DNA of 64,000 nucleotides. Origin: Paraspadella gotoi. Its lineage: Eukaryota > Chaetognatha. How positions within the stretch are numbered: position 1 is the first letter of the stretch; each line of letters begins with the position of its first letter. The notes under the pieces were generated by a model that worked only from the letters and a program-made list of their open reading frames with translations, was not told where the DNA came from and made no database searches. Location: positions 2,005,060 to 2,069,059 of the forward strand of contig CM119263.1 of assembly GCA_051294375.1 (NCBI GenBank). The letters are read 5' to 3'. Both the position numbers and the translations under genes were made by a program. Below are positions 45,831 through 57,804 of the stretch, piece after piece.

Positions 45831-47146
45831 ATTCGAGAAAAGGCCGCGCCTGATCAAATATATAATGTTTTTTAAAAGAAAAAAATAATCAGAATTTTTC
45901 AAAAAACGAACGAATCACGCAAGAGATGCACACAAAGAGGAGACAGAGAAGAAACTGACTCGTTTTTAAACGATTCAGAAAAGGGCAGCGCCTAAAAAAA
46001 AAAATTTATATAATTAAAAAATAAATAAAAGAAAGGCAAAAAAAATGTTACAATGGTTTACAATTGAAAACTTTTCCAATTTTTTCCATCGCAGCTTGTA
46101 AAAGATTTTATTTTTATTTGTATTAAAATTAAAGAATATAGCTTCTCATTAAAAAAAAATCCTTTGATTGTTCCCATTTTTAATTAGAAATTTAAAAAAA
46201 AATTTGTTGAATTCATCTTCATATTATATACTGCAATATTAAATTAGCTTAAAGCATTTCCTATATACTAATTTGGATATTATAATGAGTTACTATAATC
46301 TCATTTGCATATTGCAGTAAATTCATAATGAAGTGGAAATTCAAACAAAAAATAATAAATCCAAATGTAATAAAAAAAATATTTATATCAAGGCTATTTC
46401 AAGTTGAGAAGCCATATCTGAATTTTTTAACATTACTATTCGATGCGCGGACACTTTTGTAAAACTTTAGAATAATTATAATAATTTTTATTTAAAAAAA
46501 TCGTAAGACAGCCAAACCTATAAAAGCGTAGTAGGTTTTTAATATAACAAAAAACCAGCGTGACGGACCGACGACGGACGACGACGACGACTACGTCACA
46601 AAGAAGCAACCGCTAAACATTAATAGAGCCTGACCGCGGCTTCGCCGTCAAGGCTCGATAACAAATAACCGTGAACATTAATCCGATTTTTCAACGCGCG
46701 CTATTTTCCATTTTGTCGTATTGACGCTAGATGTGGCCCGGTTCTGAAACCAATGTGAATGACACTCACTCATCTCTTCTCTTCTCTCTCTCGTCTCTCT
46801 CTCTCTCTCTCTCTCTCCGATATATGACTCTTCTTGTCCGTGTCTCCCCTTTCGGCCGGGCTAGAAACCGAACGTCCTCCATGTTCGCCCTTTTCTCCGA
46901 TCGTCCGGTCCTGTCGATCGAGCCCGTGTCGCCGCTTCCGGTCCGGCAGACACTTTTTTTTTTATGGAAATAAGATGAAAATTTGAAGTGACGAACGACA
47001 ATCTTTTAAATGTCATCGCTAGAACAGTTTATTATAATGATAAAGATTATGAATATTTTATTATTTGAAATTGTAAATTTCATTAAGATTGGAGTTAATG
47101 GCCAGATAGACGGCCAAACATAGTTTCAATAAGTCATCTTTAGTGG

Positions 47147-47189
<43 letters not shown>

Positions 47190-47909
47190 TTAGAAGCTGG
47201 CCACCCTGTCATTTTTTCGCTTTTTAAGTTCAGTTACTTCTTAGAATCTTTCCCAACATTTTGGGTCTAATACTCTCTCCTCTTCTCTCCTGTCTCTGCT
47301 CCTTCTCTTGTCTTCTCTTCTCGTTTCTTTCCGTCTCTCTTGTCTCTATCTCTCGTCTCTCTCTCGCTCTCTGTCTCTCAAATATTTTCGATTTTCCTAA
47401 TTTTTCATTATTTGCTCCACTGGAAGATGACAATAAAAACATGTTCGGTTTTTTTTTCCACTTTCCGTTGATTTTAAACAATAATTAAACTTTTGCCTCT
47501 AAGAAATTTGGGCAGAAAAATGAAAATGTTAACTAACCTGGGAAGCCGGGCTTTGCCGTCCTTTGCGGGAGGGCAATAGTCTTTTTGGTTGGGCTTTGCA
47601 AAAAGCTTGGCAAGGGCGAAAATTTCTGAAAAATAAACAAGGTGGATTACAACATGAAGTGGAAGCAGGCGAGAGATGGCGAGAGATTGGCGAGAGATGG
47701 GAATAAATGGTAAGAGAATGGAAAGACAAGGCGGTGACAGGAAAAAGCCCGGGAAAGATGCGAAGAGCGGGCGAGAGATGGTGATGGTGATGTTGTGAAG
47801 GATTGGCAAAAATATGATGATCCAACGATCTCAATAGAATTTTAGAATTTGATGGTTGTGTGGTTGTGTGACACACCGCCTATAAGCATGAACACCTTCA
47901 GTTCGTGAT

Positions 47910-48290
47910 CCGGTGGCCCATTGAGTAAAGCCTTCAGCTCCACCATCTGCGGGAAAGCGTGAGACGGCCGTAAGCCGGCCTTGGGGCGTGGAAAACCGCT
48001 CAAACCTGTTCCAAGCCCTAGGACCCGTTCAATGGCTGCGAGAGTGGTTAAAGAAGTTGCGGATAGTCATGCTTCAGCCCACTTAGCGCCTTATCCACAC
48101 TGGGTTTAAAGATTTTGATATTGTGAGCCCAAATAAAAAATCAGCCAAACATGGGATTTCCAGTCTCCTCATTCGATTACGATTGAAATAGCGTCGGCCT
48201 AAGAAAAAGTAGGGTCGTTGTGAGCGATGATGGCGTGAAAAGCCACTCAAATACAGCGCGACGAAGCGAAATCCGAAAAAAGTGAACAAT
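47910..48290. other. Unique segment, noisy copy of 61915-62300
   Basis: Contains several GT-AG-like signals on both strands. See the entry at 61905. Confidence 0.4.
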
Positions 48291-48339
48291 CAGCGAACAG
48301 AGAAACTGAATATTAGCGTCTGGATGGAGGAAGGTTTTA

Positions 48340-48630
48340 TGCCGGGATATCGTTGCCAGGAATTGATGCCCGGAATTAAAAGTGGATTGATGCAGATTTT
48401 TTGCCAGGGATTGATGCCGATTTAAAGCGGATTTGATGCCAGATTTTTGCCAGGATTGATGGCGGTATTTAAAGCGATTTGATGCCAGAATTTTTTTCCA
48501 AGGATTGTTGCCCGGATTAAAAGTGGATTTGAATCCAGATTTTTTGCCCAGGATTGATGCCGATTTAAGCGGATTTGATGCAAGATTTTTTGCCAGGATA
48601 TGATGCCGGGATTAAAAGTGGATTCGTGGT
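48340..48630. repeat. GGATTTGATGCCAGATTTTT minisatellite (noisy copy)
   Basis: Counterpart of 62350-62635. Confidence 0.85.
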
Positions 48631-49557
48631 ACATTATTACATTAGATGTTCATGTTTTGTCTTTAAGATTTTTCTAAACTTTATTGATTGATTAATTGGA
48701 TTATCGTTATCGATTATTGATTATTGAATTATTATTATTGATAATTTGTTAGTTTTTATTTAGGATTTGATTTTTGAATTTAATGTTAAAATTTTTAGGC
48801 AATAATTTTTAAGAGCGTATTTTAATTATGAAACCGAGGCCGACTTTGCGCCGGATTTTAAGCCTGATTTATGAACAGATTTGACATAGAATTTTGGAAT
48901 GGTGGATAAAAACCGAAATGGTCCGTCGCGTCATTTGGTTATAAGACGAATTAAGGTATAAGACCGATGGGCGTCAAAAAGGATTTGACATATCTGACGA
49001 TTGGAATAGGTGGAAAAAAAAAATCATTTTTTATTAAAAATTGGGCCGGCGCAATCCTCGAAGGTTGCAACTGTCGATAGAAAAAACTGGTAAAAAGTTC
49101 CCCCGGGGCATTATCGGCCAAATTTCACTGCGCGCCAAAACTGTCGATGAAAAAACTGTAGTCGGGCATTACGCCAATTTCACTCGCGCCGAAAACGAAA
49201 TGACTCTTAAGGTTGTTACCCGTTTGACTTATTAGGTAAAGCTCAATGAACGCATTAGGTAACCGGTATCTAATCCAAAATGAGGCCCACCCCTGCGGGA
49301 AGGCTGAGTCCGGACAAGTCAAACCGCTGGAACCTGGTTTCAAAAGCCAACGACTCCTTTTCCATTGCTGCCTAATAATTAGAAATAACATTGTATATTG
49401 AAATAACAAGAAAAGTTATTTACGACGCTGAACAGGAGAGGCTGGTGAAACTTTCCGAGGTTTCCGACGGATATTCAAATCGGGTTGTCGGGGAATTGGC
49501 GGTCCTGAGTGTCGGGCAAATTAGCGGTTGTGCCGAGGACGAAAGATTTTGGTCCGC

Positions 49558-49582
49558 NNNNNNNNNNNNNNNNNNNNNNNNN
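49558..49582. other. Assembly gap, exactly 25 N
   Basis: Separates the two copies of block C. Confidence 0.95.
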
Positions 49583-49655
49583 CCCTTTCCTCCCTTTTCA
49601 GTGGCGCCGCCTCCGGAGACGAAATTGGATCAAGATCAAGCGAGAACACAACATG

Positions 49656-49700
<45 letters not shown>

Positions 49701-49703
<3 letters not shown>

Positions 49704-50600
49704 CAATCTTCACTTCCGGATCATCACTTCCCGATCATGCCATGCACTTCCCGATCATCAACTTTCCAATCTTCACTTCCGATCAATCACTTCCCAATCT
49801 TCACTTCCGGACATCACTTCCCGATCATCAGCTTCCAAATCTATCGCTTCCCGATCATCACTTCCCAATCTTCACTTCTCGGATCATCACTTCCGATCAT
49901 CACTTCCCGATCATACTTCCCAATCTTCATTCACTTCCCAGATATCACTTTCCGATCATCACTATCCGATCATCACTTCCATTCTTCACTTCCGGATCAT
50001 CACTTCCCGATCATCACTTCCAAATCATTTCACTTTCCCGATGCACACTTCCCAAATCTTCACTTTCCGGATCATCACTTCAAATCTTTCACTTCCTCGA
50101 TCATCACTTCCAAATGCTTCCACTTCCCGATCATGCACTTCCAAATCATTCACTTCCCCATCATCAGCTACTACCCGATCATACACTTTCCCAATCTCAC
50201 TTCGCGGATCATCAACTTTCCCGATCATCACTTCCAAATCTTCACATTCCCGATCATCACTTCCGCAATCTTCACTTCCGGATCATCAACGTTCCCGATC
50301 ATCCACTTCCCGATCATCACTTCCAATCTTCACTTCCGGATATCACTTCCGATCATCACTTCCAAATCTTTCACTTCCCGATCATCACTTCCACATCTTC
50401 ATTCCGGATCATCCTTCCAAAATGCTTCACTTCCGCGAATGCATCACTTCAAAACTCCATCTCACTAACCATTCAGCATCTACTCCGATCATCACTTACC
50501 CGATCATCAACTTCCAATACTTCGTCTCACTTCCCGATCAACTTCAACTTCCTTCCCGATCATTTCCCAATTTTACTTCCGGAAGCATAACTTTCCAATC
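49701..50600. repeat. Expanded 14-bp minisatellite CTTCCCGATCATCA
   Basis: Same three 14-bp variants as at 36418-36592 but about five times longer and with indel noise. The Arg/Ser/Phe-rich frames of 300-400 codons here are repeat translations. Confidence 0.9.
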
Positions 50601-52897
50601 TTCACTTTTGTGAATTGCCGATTCCCAATTATTAAATCATTCTTACCTAAAGGATTTAATAACGATTTATTAATGCGATAATAGGAGATACAATATACAT
50701 AATAATCGATTCATTGACATTTATTTTTTATTGAAAAATTTATCATAAATAGAGGAGAGAGAGAGGAGAGAAACATAAAATCATGAACCAAGATCAAACA
50801 TTATACACGCATAACAATAATCAATCAATCAATCAATAAATCAATCAAGCCAATTCAATCATTCAATCAATCAAGCAATCAGAGAAAAATAGTACAACTC
50901 TAAAACAACAGGCAATAAAGCGGCCTATCTGTTCCAAGTCACAGTCGGCCAGAAGGTCGCTGATTCGAGTGCCAAGCTTTGCCTTTACTTTAAGGGAGAA
51001 AATTGGCTCTTTTCAATCATCTATGCCCCTTACTCGTATGACGGAGCAGCGAATTTCTCTTTGCGCTCTCTTGCTGGATGACTTTTAGAGTCAGGATCGG
51101 GATCGACAAAATACGATAATTTTAAACGAATGGATTAATTGTTTAAGGTTTCGTGGTGAGGGATAAGGTTAGTTTAGAGGATAGATATTAGGGATTAAGG
51201 CTAAGGGATTAGGGTCATTTTTCGCGAGCCTAACTTTTGCAACATATAAAACTCTTGCATGCTGGGTGACTCAGCAAGAGAAAGAATTAAGCCTCCGTCA
51301 GGATGCGGATCGACAGAAACGACAACGATAATTCTGAACGATGGAAGGAAGCCAGTTGACGACCGGTGAGAGCGACGAAACGAGTGACGCATAAAAACGG
51401 ACGATGGAAGCAAAAAAAGATACGATTTTTGTGCGGTGTGTTTTTGTCTGCTGCTTCAGGAGCCGACAGCAAGGGGGCTTCTTTGAAAAAAAGTGCCGGA
51501 GTACGTTGTTCATAATTGACTTTTAATTTTTATACGGTGACTTTCACTAAAGCAAATCATATTCTTTTATATTCTTTTCTTTACAGATTCAACTTCTCTC
51601 TCTTTTTTCTATTTATTTTACAGATTCAACTTCTCTTTCTTTTTCTTTTCTTTTTCTCTACATTTAATTCTCTTTTCTTTTGTTCTTTTCTTTACACATT
51701 AATTCTCTTTCTCTTTCCTTCTTTTCTATACAGATTCAACTTCATCTTTAATCTCATACTTTTCTTTCTTCTTTTCTCTACATATTCAACTTCTCTTTAA
51801 TACTTCATACTTTTCTTTGTTCTTATTCTATCAATTCAACTTTCTCTTTAATCTCACACTTTTTTTCGAAACCACTTTTCTCTTCCACATTTTCTTGCCA
51901 CGCTTATCTTTTTTTCCTCTTTCTTTTTATTCTTTTTTTTTTCATCTTCTCCACTTTAATTTAGCTTTTGATTCTCCATTTTTCTATTTTCTAGATCTCA
52001 TCTTTTTTTTCCTCTCACGCCGTTTCCCGTGTTCCGTCTCGTCGTCGTTCCGTCGTCCGTCGTCGTCGTCGTCGTCGTCTCCTTCATATTTTTGTTTTAA
52101 TCTTCCTTTTTCTTTGTATTTTTTCCTCTTTTTTCTTTGTCCTTTCCTCTTTCTCTCATCGTCCTTTTATTTTTTTTGCTTTTTCTCGCGGAAAAAAAAT
52201 GCGGAATATTTTAATTTACCCACATTGAAATCATCCACGTTTTGTCCACCACAATATCTCGTCCACATTTGGCTCACAGCTCAACCCGCCACATTTCCAC
52301 AGTTCGCTGCTTTGTGACGCAAAGGTTCTGTCTTTTTTCTTTGGCCGTTTTATTTAAAATTTAAATTTAGATTAATTATGACATATTTTATTTATTATAG
52401 ATTTCGGTTGATATATGTTTTTCTTTTTTTTTCTTTTTGTTTTGTTTAAATTATTTGCTTCTGCTTTCCTTTCCTCTTTGCCTCCCTTTCCTGTCTTTCC
52501 TCCTTTTTCTATCTTTCCCCCCTTTTTCTCTTTCTCTCTTTACCATCTCTTTCCTTTCTTTCCTCCTTTCCACCCTTTCCTCTCTTTTCCACTCTTTCCT
52601 TCCTTTCTCTCTTTCCTCACTTTCCTTCCTTCCTCCTTTCCTCTCCTTTCCTTTCTTTTCCTGCCTTTTTTCTTCTAATCTTTCCCCCCTTTTTCTGCTT
52701 TCTCCTTTACCTCACTTTGCCTTTCTTTCCTCCCTTTTCCACCCTTTCCTCTCTATCCCCCTTTCCTTCTTGTTTCTCACTTTTATTCTTTCCTCCTTTT
52801 CCTTCTTTCTTCCTTTTCCTCCTTTTTCAGTGGCGGCCGGCTCCGGAGACGAAATTGGGATCAAGATCAAGCGAGAACACAACATGGAGAGAAAGAG

Positions 52898-52948
<51 letters not shown>

Positions 52949-52981
52949 AGTGAGGGAACAAAAAAAAGAGAGAAGAGTGTC

Positions 52982-53006
52982 NNNNNNNNNNNNNNNNNNN
53001 NNNNNN
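52982..53006. other. Assembly gap, exactly 25 N
   Basis: Marks the switch from noisy to clean sequence in block C, copy 2. The 3' neighbour TGTCTAAACTCGTC repeats the GTGTC on the 5' side. Confidence 0.95.
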
Positions 53007-53399
53007 TGTCTAAACTCGTCTTCTCAAGTTATTGGAGTCACGTGATTTGGTGATTGCGAACCGGAAATAATTCTTTATCGAGAGTGGGCGTGACCGTCGA
53101 ATTCAAAACAGGAAAAAATAAAAACAGAAAAAGAAAAAAACAAAAATCAAGGGATTAAAATCTTCCGGTTTTCATGAGACTGCTCCCCCCCGTCCCCTCC
53201 GCGCTGGGCTTACCCCATAACCCACACGAACCTTCTCGCTACAATATCTCCCTTCATAAGTCCCCATAATCGACCCCTCACTATTGTTCCCCACAATTGT
53301 TATCCCCTCTGATCCCCCGCCAGTCCTCGGCCGCCTTTATATAGTTATTGTGTAACATCAAGAGAATCGACTGGAATAATAATCAGTTTCGGGCAAAAG

Positions 53400-53560
53400 G
53401 GATGGTGAGAGGGCGAGAGGGCAAAGGGGACGGTGAGAGGGAGAGAGGGAGAGAGGGTAAAGGGGACAGTGAGAGGGAGAGAGGGTAAGAGAGAGGGTTA
53501 GAGAGCGAGAGAGCAGTAGAGGAGACGGTAAGAGGGTGAAAGGGCAAGAGAGGCCAGTAA
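53400..53560. repeat. GGGAGAGAGGGTAAAGG purine-rich repeat
   Basis: GAGAGGG and GGTAAAGGG words in irregular tandem. Counterpart at 39300-39450. Confidence 0.7.
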
Positions 53561-53599
53561 GGCAATGGGGCATTTTTTAAAAAATGTGAAATTAGTATT

Positions 53600-54155
53600 A
53601 ATAACTTCTCCCCCGCAACTCTCAATCGACATCAACGAGATAATAATATCTCTCGTGTCATGAACAAACGTCAGGTTAATATTTTTAAAAAATATTTCTA
53701 GAATTTACAATTTAATCTGGATACCTTTTTGAAATAAAAATTTATAATTTTTGCGATTCGCCATATGGATTCTGCTGAGTTTGACAAGAGACGAAGTTGA
53801 AGAAAATAAAAATTTATTTTATTAATAGAGAACTGAGAGGCTTTTTAGCAACTCTCAATTTTTCAAGTTTGACAGACATAAATTATCGAATATCACAGTC
53901 ACTAGCTATAGCACGCAAAATATAAAGCAATGGCATGTAACACAATATGAATTACCAATTACCACATGCCAGCAGCGCATAGCAAATAAATAGGGGTATT
54001 TCAACGATTCAAAAGATTTATTAGTCATTCCCAGGCGTCGTCCCCCGCCCAACACACACAAATAAAAAAGGATTAAATTGGAAATTGGACTCTGAAAACG
54101 ATTTTCAATTTAAGATTTGAGGCTTAAATCAGTTAACGACCGAAACAAGAGATGT

Positions 54156-54186
<31 letters not shown>

Positions 54187-54600
54187 AAGGCGAATGATAA
54201 TAACGATAACAATGACATGAATAATATTAAATTATATGACTAAGTGACATTAAAATTTAAACCTAAAAACTAACTTGATTCTAATTTCACGCAGAAAGGG
54301 AATCTTTTGGAAAATAAGACCTAAGAATGTAAGTAACAAATATTTTGGAGTCGCGTGTAGTGGCGATTGGCGCAAAGATTGTGGGTGGCGCGAAGGTATG
54401 AATATCGCAAAGCGACGTTTGACGCGCAGGGAACTTTGGCGCAGGGGGGAGTTGCATATCCGGTGACGTCTGAAGGAAGTGGCACCTAACGATGACTACA
54501 GGGAGTCCGTGTCAGGATTGGACAAAGTTTAAGCGAATGAAGTTGACGAACGAGACTGGGTGACTAGAGAAACGAAATGGAAGTTCGCCAAGGGAAGACC
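53600..54600. other. Unique DNA, nothing recognised
   Basis: Apart from a (GAC)n tract at 54155-54186 I see no repeat and no paired splice signals. Confidence 0.5.
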
Positions 54601-54607
54601 AAGAATA

Positions 54608-54622
54608 TGAGAGAGAGAGAGA

Positions 54623-54673
<51 letters not shown>

Positions 54674-54675
54674 GA

Positions 54676-54706
<31 letters not shown>

Positions 54707-54707
54707 C
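54608..54707. repeat. (GA)n microsatellite
   Basis: Interrupted GA run. Confidence 0.95.
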
Positions 54708-54974
54708 GTCTCAAGAAAATAATGGAACTTCTGTCAAACTTCCAAATTTTGACATTTATGTTCAGCGAAGGGGAACAGAGAAATTGAGCGCTCGACTCGA
54801 GAAATTCTATTTTGAGTTTGTCGAAAGATTTTTGGTCGAACATTTGAAAATGAAATCGTAACCCGGAAAGTTCTTATGAAGTGAAAAAAAATAATTTTAC
54901 TAATTGTAATTTATCTTTAGTTGTTGGTGACTATGTAAGAAGTACAATTTAAAACATTTAAAAGATTTGTATTT

Positions 54975-55016
54975 GCTTTAAATAAATAAAAATAAATGAA
55001 TAAATAAATAAATGAA

Positions 55017-55107
<91 letters not shown>

Positions 55108-55109
55108 AT
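54975..55109. repeat. (AAAT)n microsatellite
   Basis: Regular array of about 33 units. Confidence 0.95.
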
Positions 55110-55499
55110 GAATAAAAGTCCGTTAGCATTTTTTGTGCATGTTCTTCAGCCATCCGTTTGGAGCCTGAATCTTCTGAGGCCGAGATTCGATCGAATTTCT
55201 TTCACGAACGAAAAGAAAAAAGGAAAAAAAAATTTCATCATCATAACTAATTATTTTATCAAGTTTTTCCGGCATTTTTCTCCTTTTTTTTTCAAAATGA
55301 AGAAAAATCTATTAGAAGCCACGCGACCATTTTGAAAAAAAAAGTGAAAAACGCGGTGGAGGTTTTTCTGCGTTGGGTCATTTCTCACGATTTTTTGATC
55401 GAGGATCAACGGAAGACGTGAAAGAACGAGAGACCAAATTGTTTTTAAAAGAAGTGCCCATATTTCGAAAGCGCTTCATTTCCGTTTCTAATCCCTGAT

Positions 55500-55690
55500 T
55501 TGAACCTCATAACCTCATAACCCCAAATACTTCGCCCAATTTTAACCGTAATCTTAACCTTATCCCGTAACTATCCTAATCTCTAACCTTAATCCTTACC
55601 CTAATCCACGAAGCCTTACCCTAAACCCTAACCTAATACTTAAACTTTTTTTAATTCGCATTTAAAAAACTGAAATGGGACGCTTATGAA
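55500..55690. repeat. Degenerate telomere-like CCTAACC array
   Basis: Clean copy of 41445-41600, ending AACTGAAATGGGACGCTTAT. Confidence 0.6.
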
Positions 55691-56112
55691 AAATCTGGCC
55701 ACAAAAAGATAAGTGAGAAAATGAAAAAAAAAGGTTCTAATGGAAATTGAATTTTTTTTTTCACGAGTTGAATTTGTGGGCGAGACTCACCCGAGCGACG
55801 AGGAAGAATCGTCGGTACTGGGGTTGTGAATTCTGAAAAAGATGAATTGATTAATTTATTGATTCGATTTTTAGATTGATTAATTTATTGATTGATTGAA
55901 TAATTGAAAGATAGCTTGATTGATTAATTGAATAATATATATCTTTATTGATTGATTGAATCGTTGATCATTTTATTTAATATTATTATCTATTTTGTGA
56001 TTGATTAATTAATTGACCGGCTATTTTATTTTTTTAAATCACAAAGAACGACACTAAACTGCGGTTCTACTTGCGTCTTATATTTGTAATTTAAGATATG
56101 ATATCATATCCA

Positions 56113-56301
56113 CTATTTATAATCGTATTTATTCCGAATTCTATGCTGACCTCTTCTCGTTGGAGGAAGCGTGACAATTTCCTTCTCGCAAAACCCCGCT
56201 TCGCCTTTGTTCCCTTTCGGACCCGGGAACCCGTAGAGGCCCATGTCTCCCTTCTTTCCCGTGGGACCGGGCATTCCCGGCGGGCAGTTGCACGTCGGGA
56301 C
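56113..56301 (-). CDS. Cys-flanked collagen, last exon
   Basis: The acceptor ATCCGTCACAG precedes 56301. Sixty-two codons follow in phase 0 to TAG at 56113. They read VPTCNCPPGMPGPTGKKGDM, then further Gly-X-Y (GFPGPKGNKGEAG), then FCEKEIV and a basic non-collagenous tail ending NKYDYK. The CxCPPG motif interrupting a triple helix, and the Cys just after its end, are typical of short, Cys-linked collagens such as cuticle-type collagens, and also of collagen IV interruptions. There is no NC1 or fibrillar C-propeptide, so it is neither a complete collagen IV chain nor a fibrillar one, unless further exons exist. Confidence 0.8.
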   Translation of the reverse strand, partial: VPTCNCPPGMPGPTGKKGDMGLYGFPGPKGNKGEAGFCEKEIVTLPPTRRGQHRIRNKYDYK

Positions 56302-56502
56302 CTGTGACGGATTTTGGGAGGGACATTTTTTGGTGTCATGTGAATTTAAGTGAGAAATGGTCAATGGATATGTAATGATAGTCAATAATCACAATGATGA
56401 TTTGTAAAGAGAGAGAGAGAGAGAAAGAGAGAGAAGAGAGAGCGAGAGAGAGAGAGAGAGATGAGAGACGATCCTCGAAATCCCCTTATAAATAAGCCTC
56501 AC

Positions 56503-56633
56503 CTGTCCCTTCTCTCCCTTCTGCCCTCTCTGCCCTTCATCGCCTCGCGTGCCCTTTCGGCCCGCTGGGCCTGGCAGCCCGTTTGTCCCGTCCAGGCCCG
56601 CGGGGCCCTCCTTGCCAGGAATTCCAGCCGCGC
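56503..56633 (-). CDS. Cys-flanked collagen, exon before last
   Basis: The acceptor CCCTTCTCAG before 56633 and the donor CAG|GTGAGG after 56503 enclose 131 nt, phase 1 in and phase 0 out. Every third residue is Gly: GIPGKEGPAGLDGTNGLPGP then AGRKGTRGDEGQRGQKGEKG. The codon split at the acceptor completes a Gly with the preceding exon, so the repeat passes through the junction without a break. The next intron is 201 nt. Confidence 0.88.
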
Positions 56634-56725
56634 CTGAGAAGGGAAGAAAGTGGAACTGTCGCGACACAGGAAACATCCAAGCAGTGGGATCAAGCAAAAC
56701 TATCCGCCGAGCAAAGGACCCTGAC

Positions 56726-56852
56726 CGTTCGTTCCATTCGTCCCCGCGTTTCCTTTGGGCCCACGAGGACCTTGAGGCCCCACGGCCCCAGGCTGGCCGT
56801 CGCGGCCGTGAAGCCCGTCGGCTCCGTCCGTGCCTCGGGTTCCCTTGTCGCC
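56726..56852 (-). CDS. Cys-flanked collagen, third visible exon
   Basis: The acceptor AATAACCTCAG precedes 56852 and the donor AACG|GTCAGG follows 56726. The 127-nt exon reads GDKGTRGTDGADGLHGRDGQ then PGAVGPQGPRGPKGNAGTNG and TN, a pure Gly-X-Y array. Choosing this donor rather than the GT 6 nt downstream keeps the Gly register with the next exon. The intron to the next exon is 92 nt. Confidence 0.87.
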
Positions 56853-56989
56853 CTGAGGTTATTAAATTCAATATATGCAATAGATTTATACAATATAATT
56901 ATATAAACAAAGAATATAAAGTCAAACTTTATGCCAATAATAAAAAAAAAAAAAATTCTTAAAAGCAATAGGGATCGAGCCAGCTTTCG

Positions 56990-57205
56990 ATGGTAACCAA
57001 ATTATTAATGCGATGATAACTAAATATTAAATGCGATGTAAACCATAATTGATGCGATGATAATAAAATAACTGATGTGATGATAATCAAATGATTGATG
57101 CGATGATAGTCATTCATTGATGTGATGATAATCATTCATTGATAATGATGATAATCATTTCATTGATGCGATGATAGTCATTCATTGACGCGATGAGTCA
57201 TTCAT
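56990..57205. repeat. GATGATAATCATTCATTGAT minisatellite
   Basis: Clean counterpart of 43030-43255, inside the large collagen intron. Confidence 0.85.
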
Positions 57206-57259
57206 CGTAAATAAAACAAGCAAATGCGTGGTATGAATGAAAGAGAGAGAGAGAGAAAG

Positions 57260-57299
<40 letters not shown>

Positions 57300-57379
57300 G
57301 AGAGAGAAGAGGAGTGGAGAGAGGCTGGTCAGTTTTCACTCTCGTTTTATAAAGAATAATCAAAATTTTTAGAAAAAAA

Positions 57380-57560
57380 ATTCACGAAATCTCGGAATGT
57401 AAATTTGGGATTTTGTATTGAGAAAAAAAAGCGCGGAATAAATGGCGGAATAAATAGAAAGAAAAAAGAAGAGAGAGAGAGAAGAGAGGAGAGAGAGAGA
57501 GAGAGAGAAAGATAGTAGAGAAAGCTGGACCGCGTGCCAGAGCTGAACTCGTTTTTCGAC
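57380..57560 (+). repeat. (GA)n-carrying interspersed repeat copy
   Basis: ATGTAAATTTGGGATTTTGT, AGCGCGGAATAAATGGCG, GA core, then GCTGAACTCGTTTTTCGACG. Confidence 0.7.
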
Positions 57561-57804
57561 GTATCCTGAGTAGGGACGAACTCTTTTCCTTTCTAATATT
57601 TTTTTACTTATCAAAAAAATTTTATGTCCTCAATCTTAAAAAAAGTTTTAATCTTGAATGAAATTTTAGATTTTTTTTTTTTTTAAAGAAGAACAAGACC
57701 GAGGTCAAATTTCATATTTGCATATTAACTAATTTATAAATATTTATCCCCAACTCAAATAATTATTATTTTAAAAAAGAATAAAAATGATTAAATAAAT
57801 ACAC

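Larger units (their letters stand above)
42080..47630 (-). pseudogene. Noisy duplicate of the collagen gene
   Basis: All five collagen exons described at 56113-61665 are recognisable here: about 42115-42268, 42527-42663, 42755-42893, 46845-46955 and 47540-47635. Each contains one or more single-base insertions that break the Gly-X-Y frame. The lesions are spread evenly over exons and introns, as in uncorrected reads, so this is probably not a genuine pseudogene but the same locus assembled twice. Confidence 0.6.
36360..49557 (+). repeat. Repeated block C, copy 1
   Basis: About 13 kb that reappears at 49583-63570 in the same order and orientation. Up to about 38.88 kb this copy is the cleaner one (for example an uninterrupted (CGT)n at 37.99 kb). 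From 38.9 to 49.55 kb it is the noisier one, with frameshifts in every collagen exon. It ends at a 25-N gap. Confidence 0.88.

Noticed and set aside
49391-50613. Open frames of 320-400 codons with Arg/Ser/Phe/Pro repeats
   Set aside because: They cross a 25-N gap and a (GA)n tract and then translate the 14-bp minisatellite; three frames are open together.
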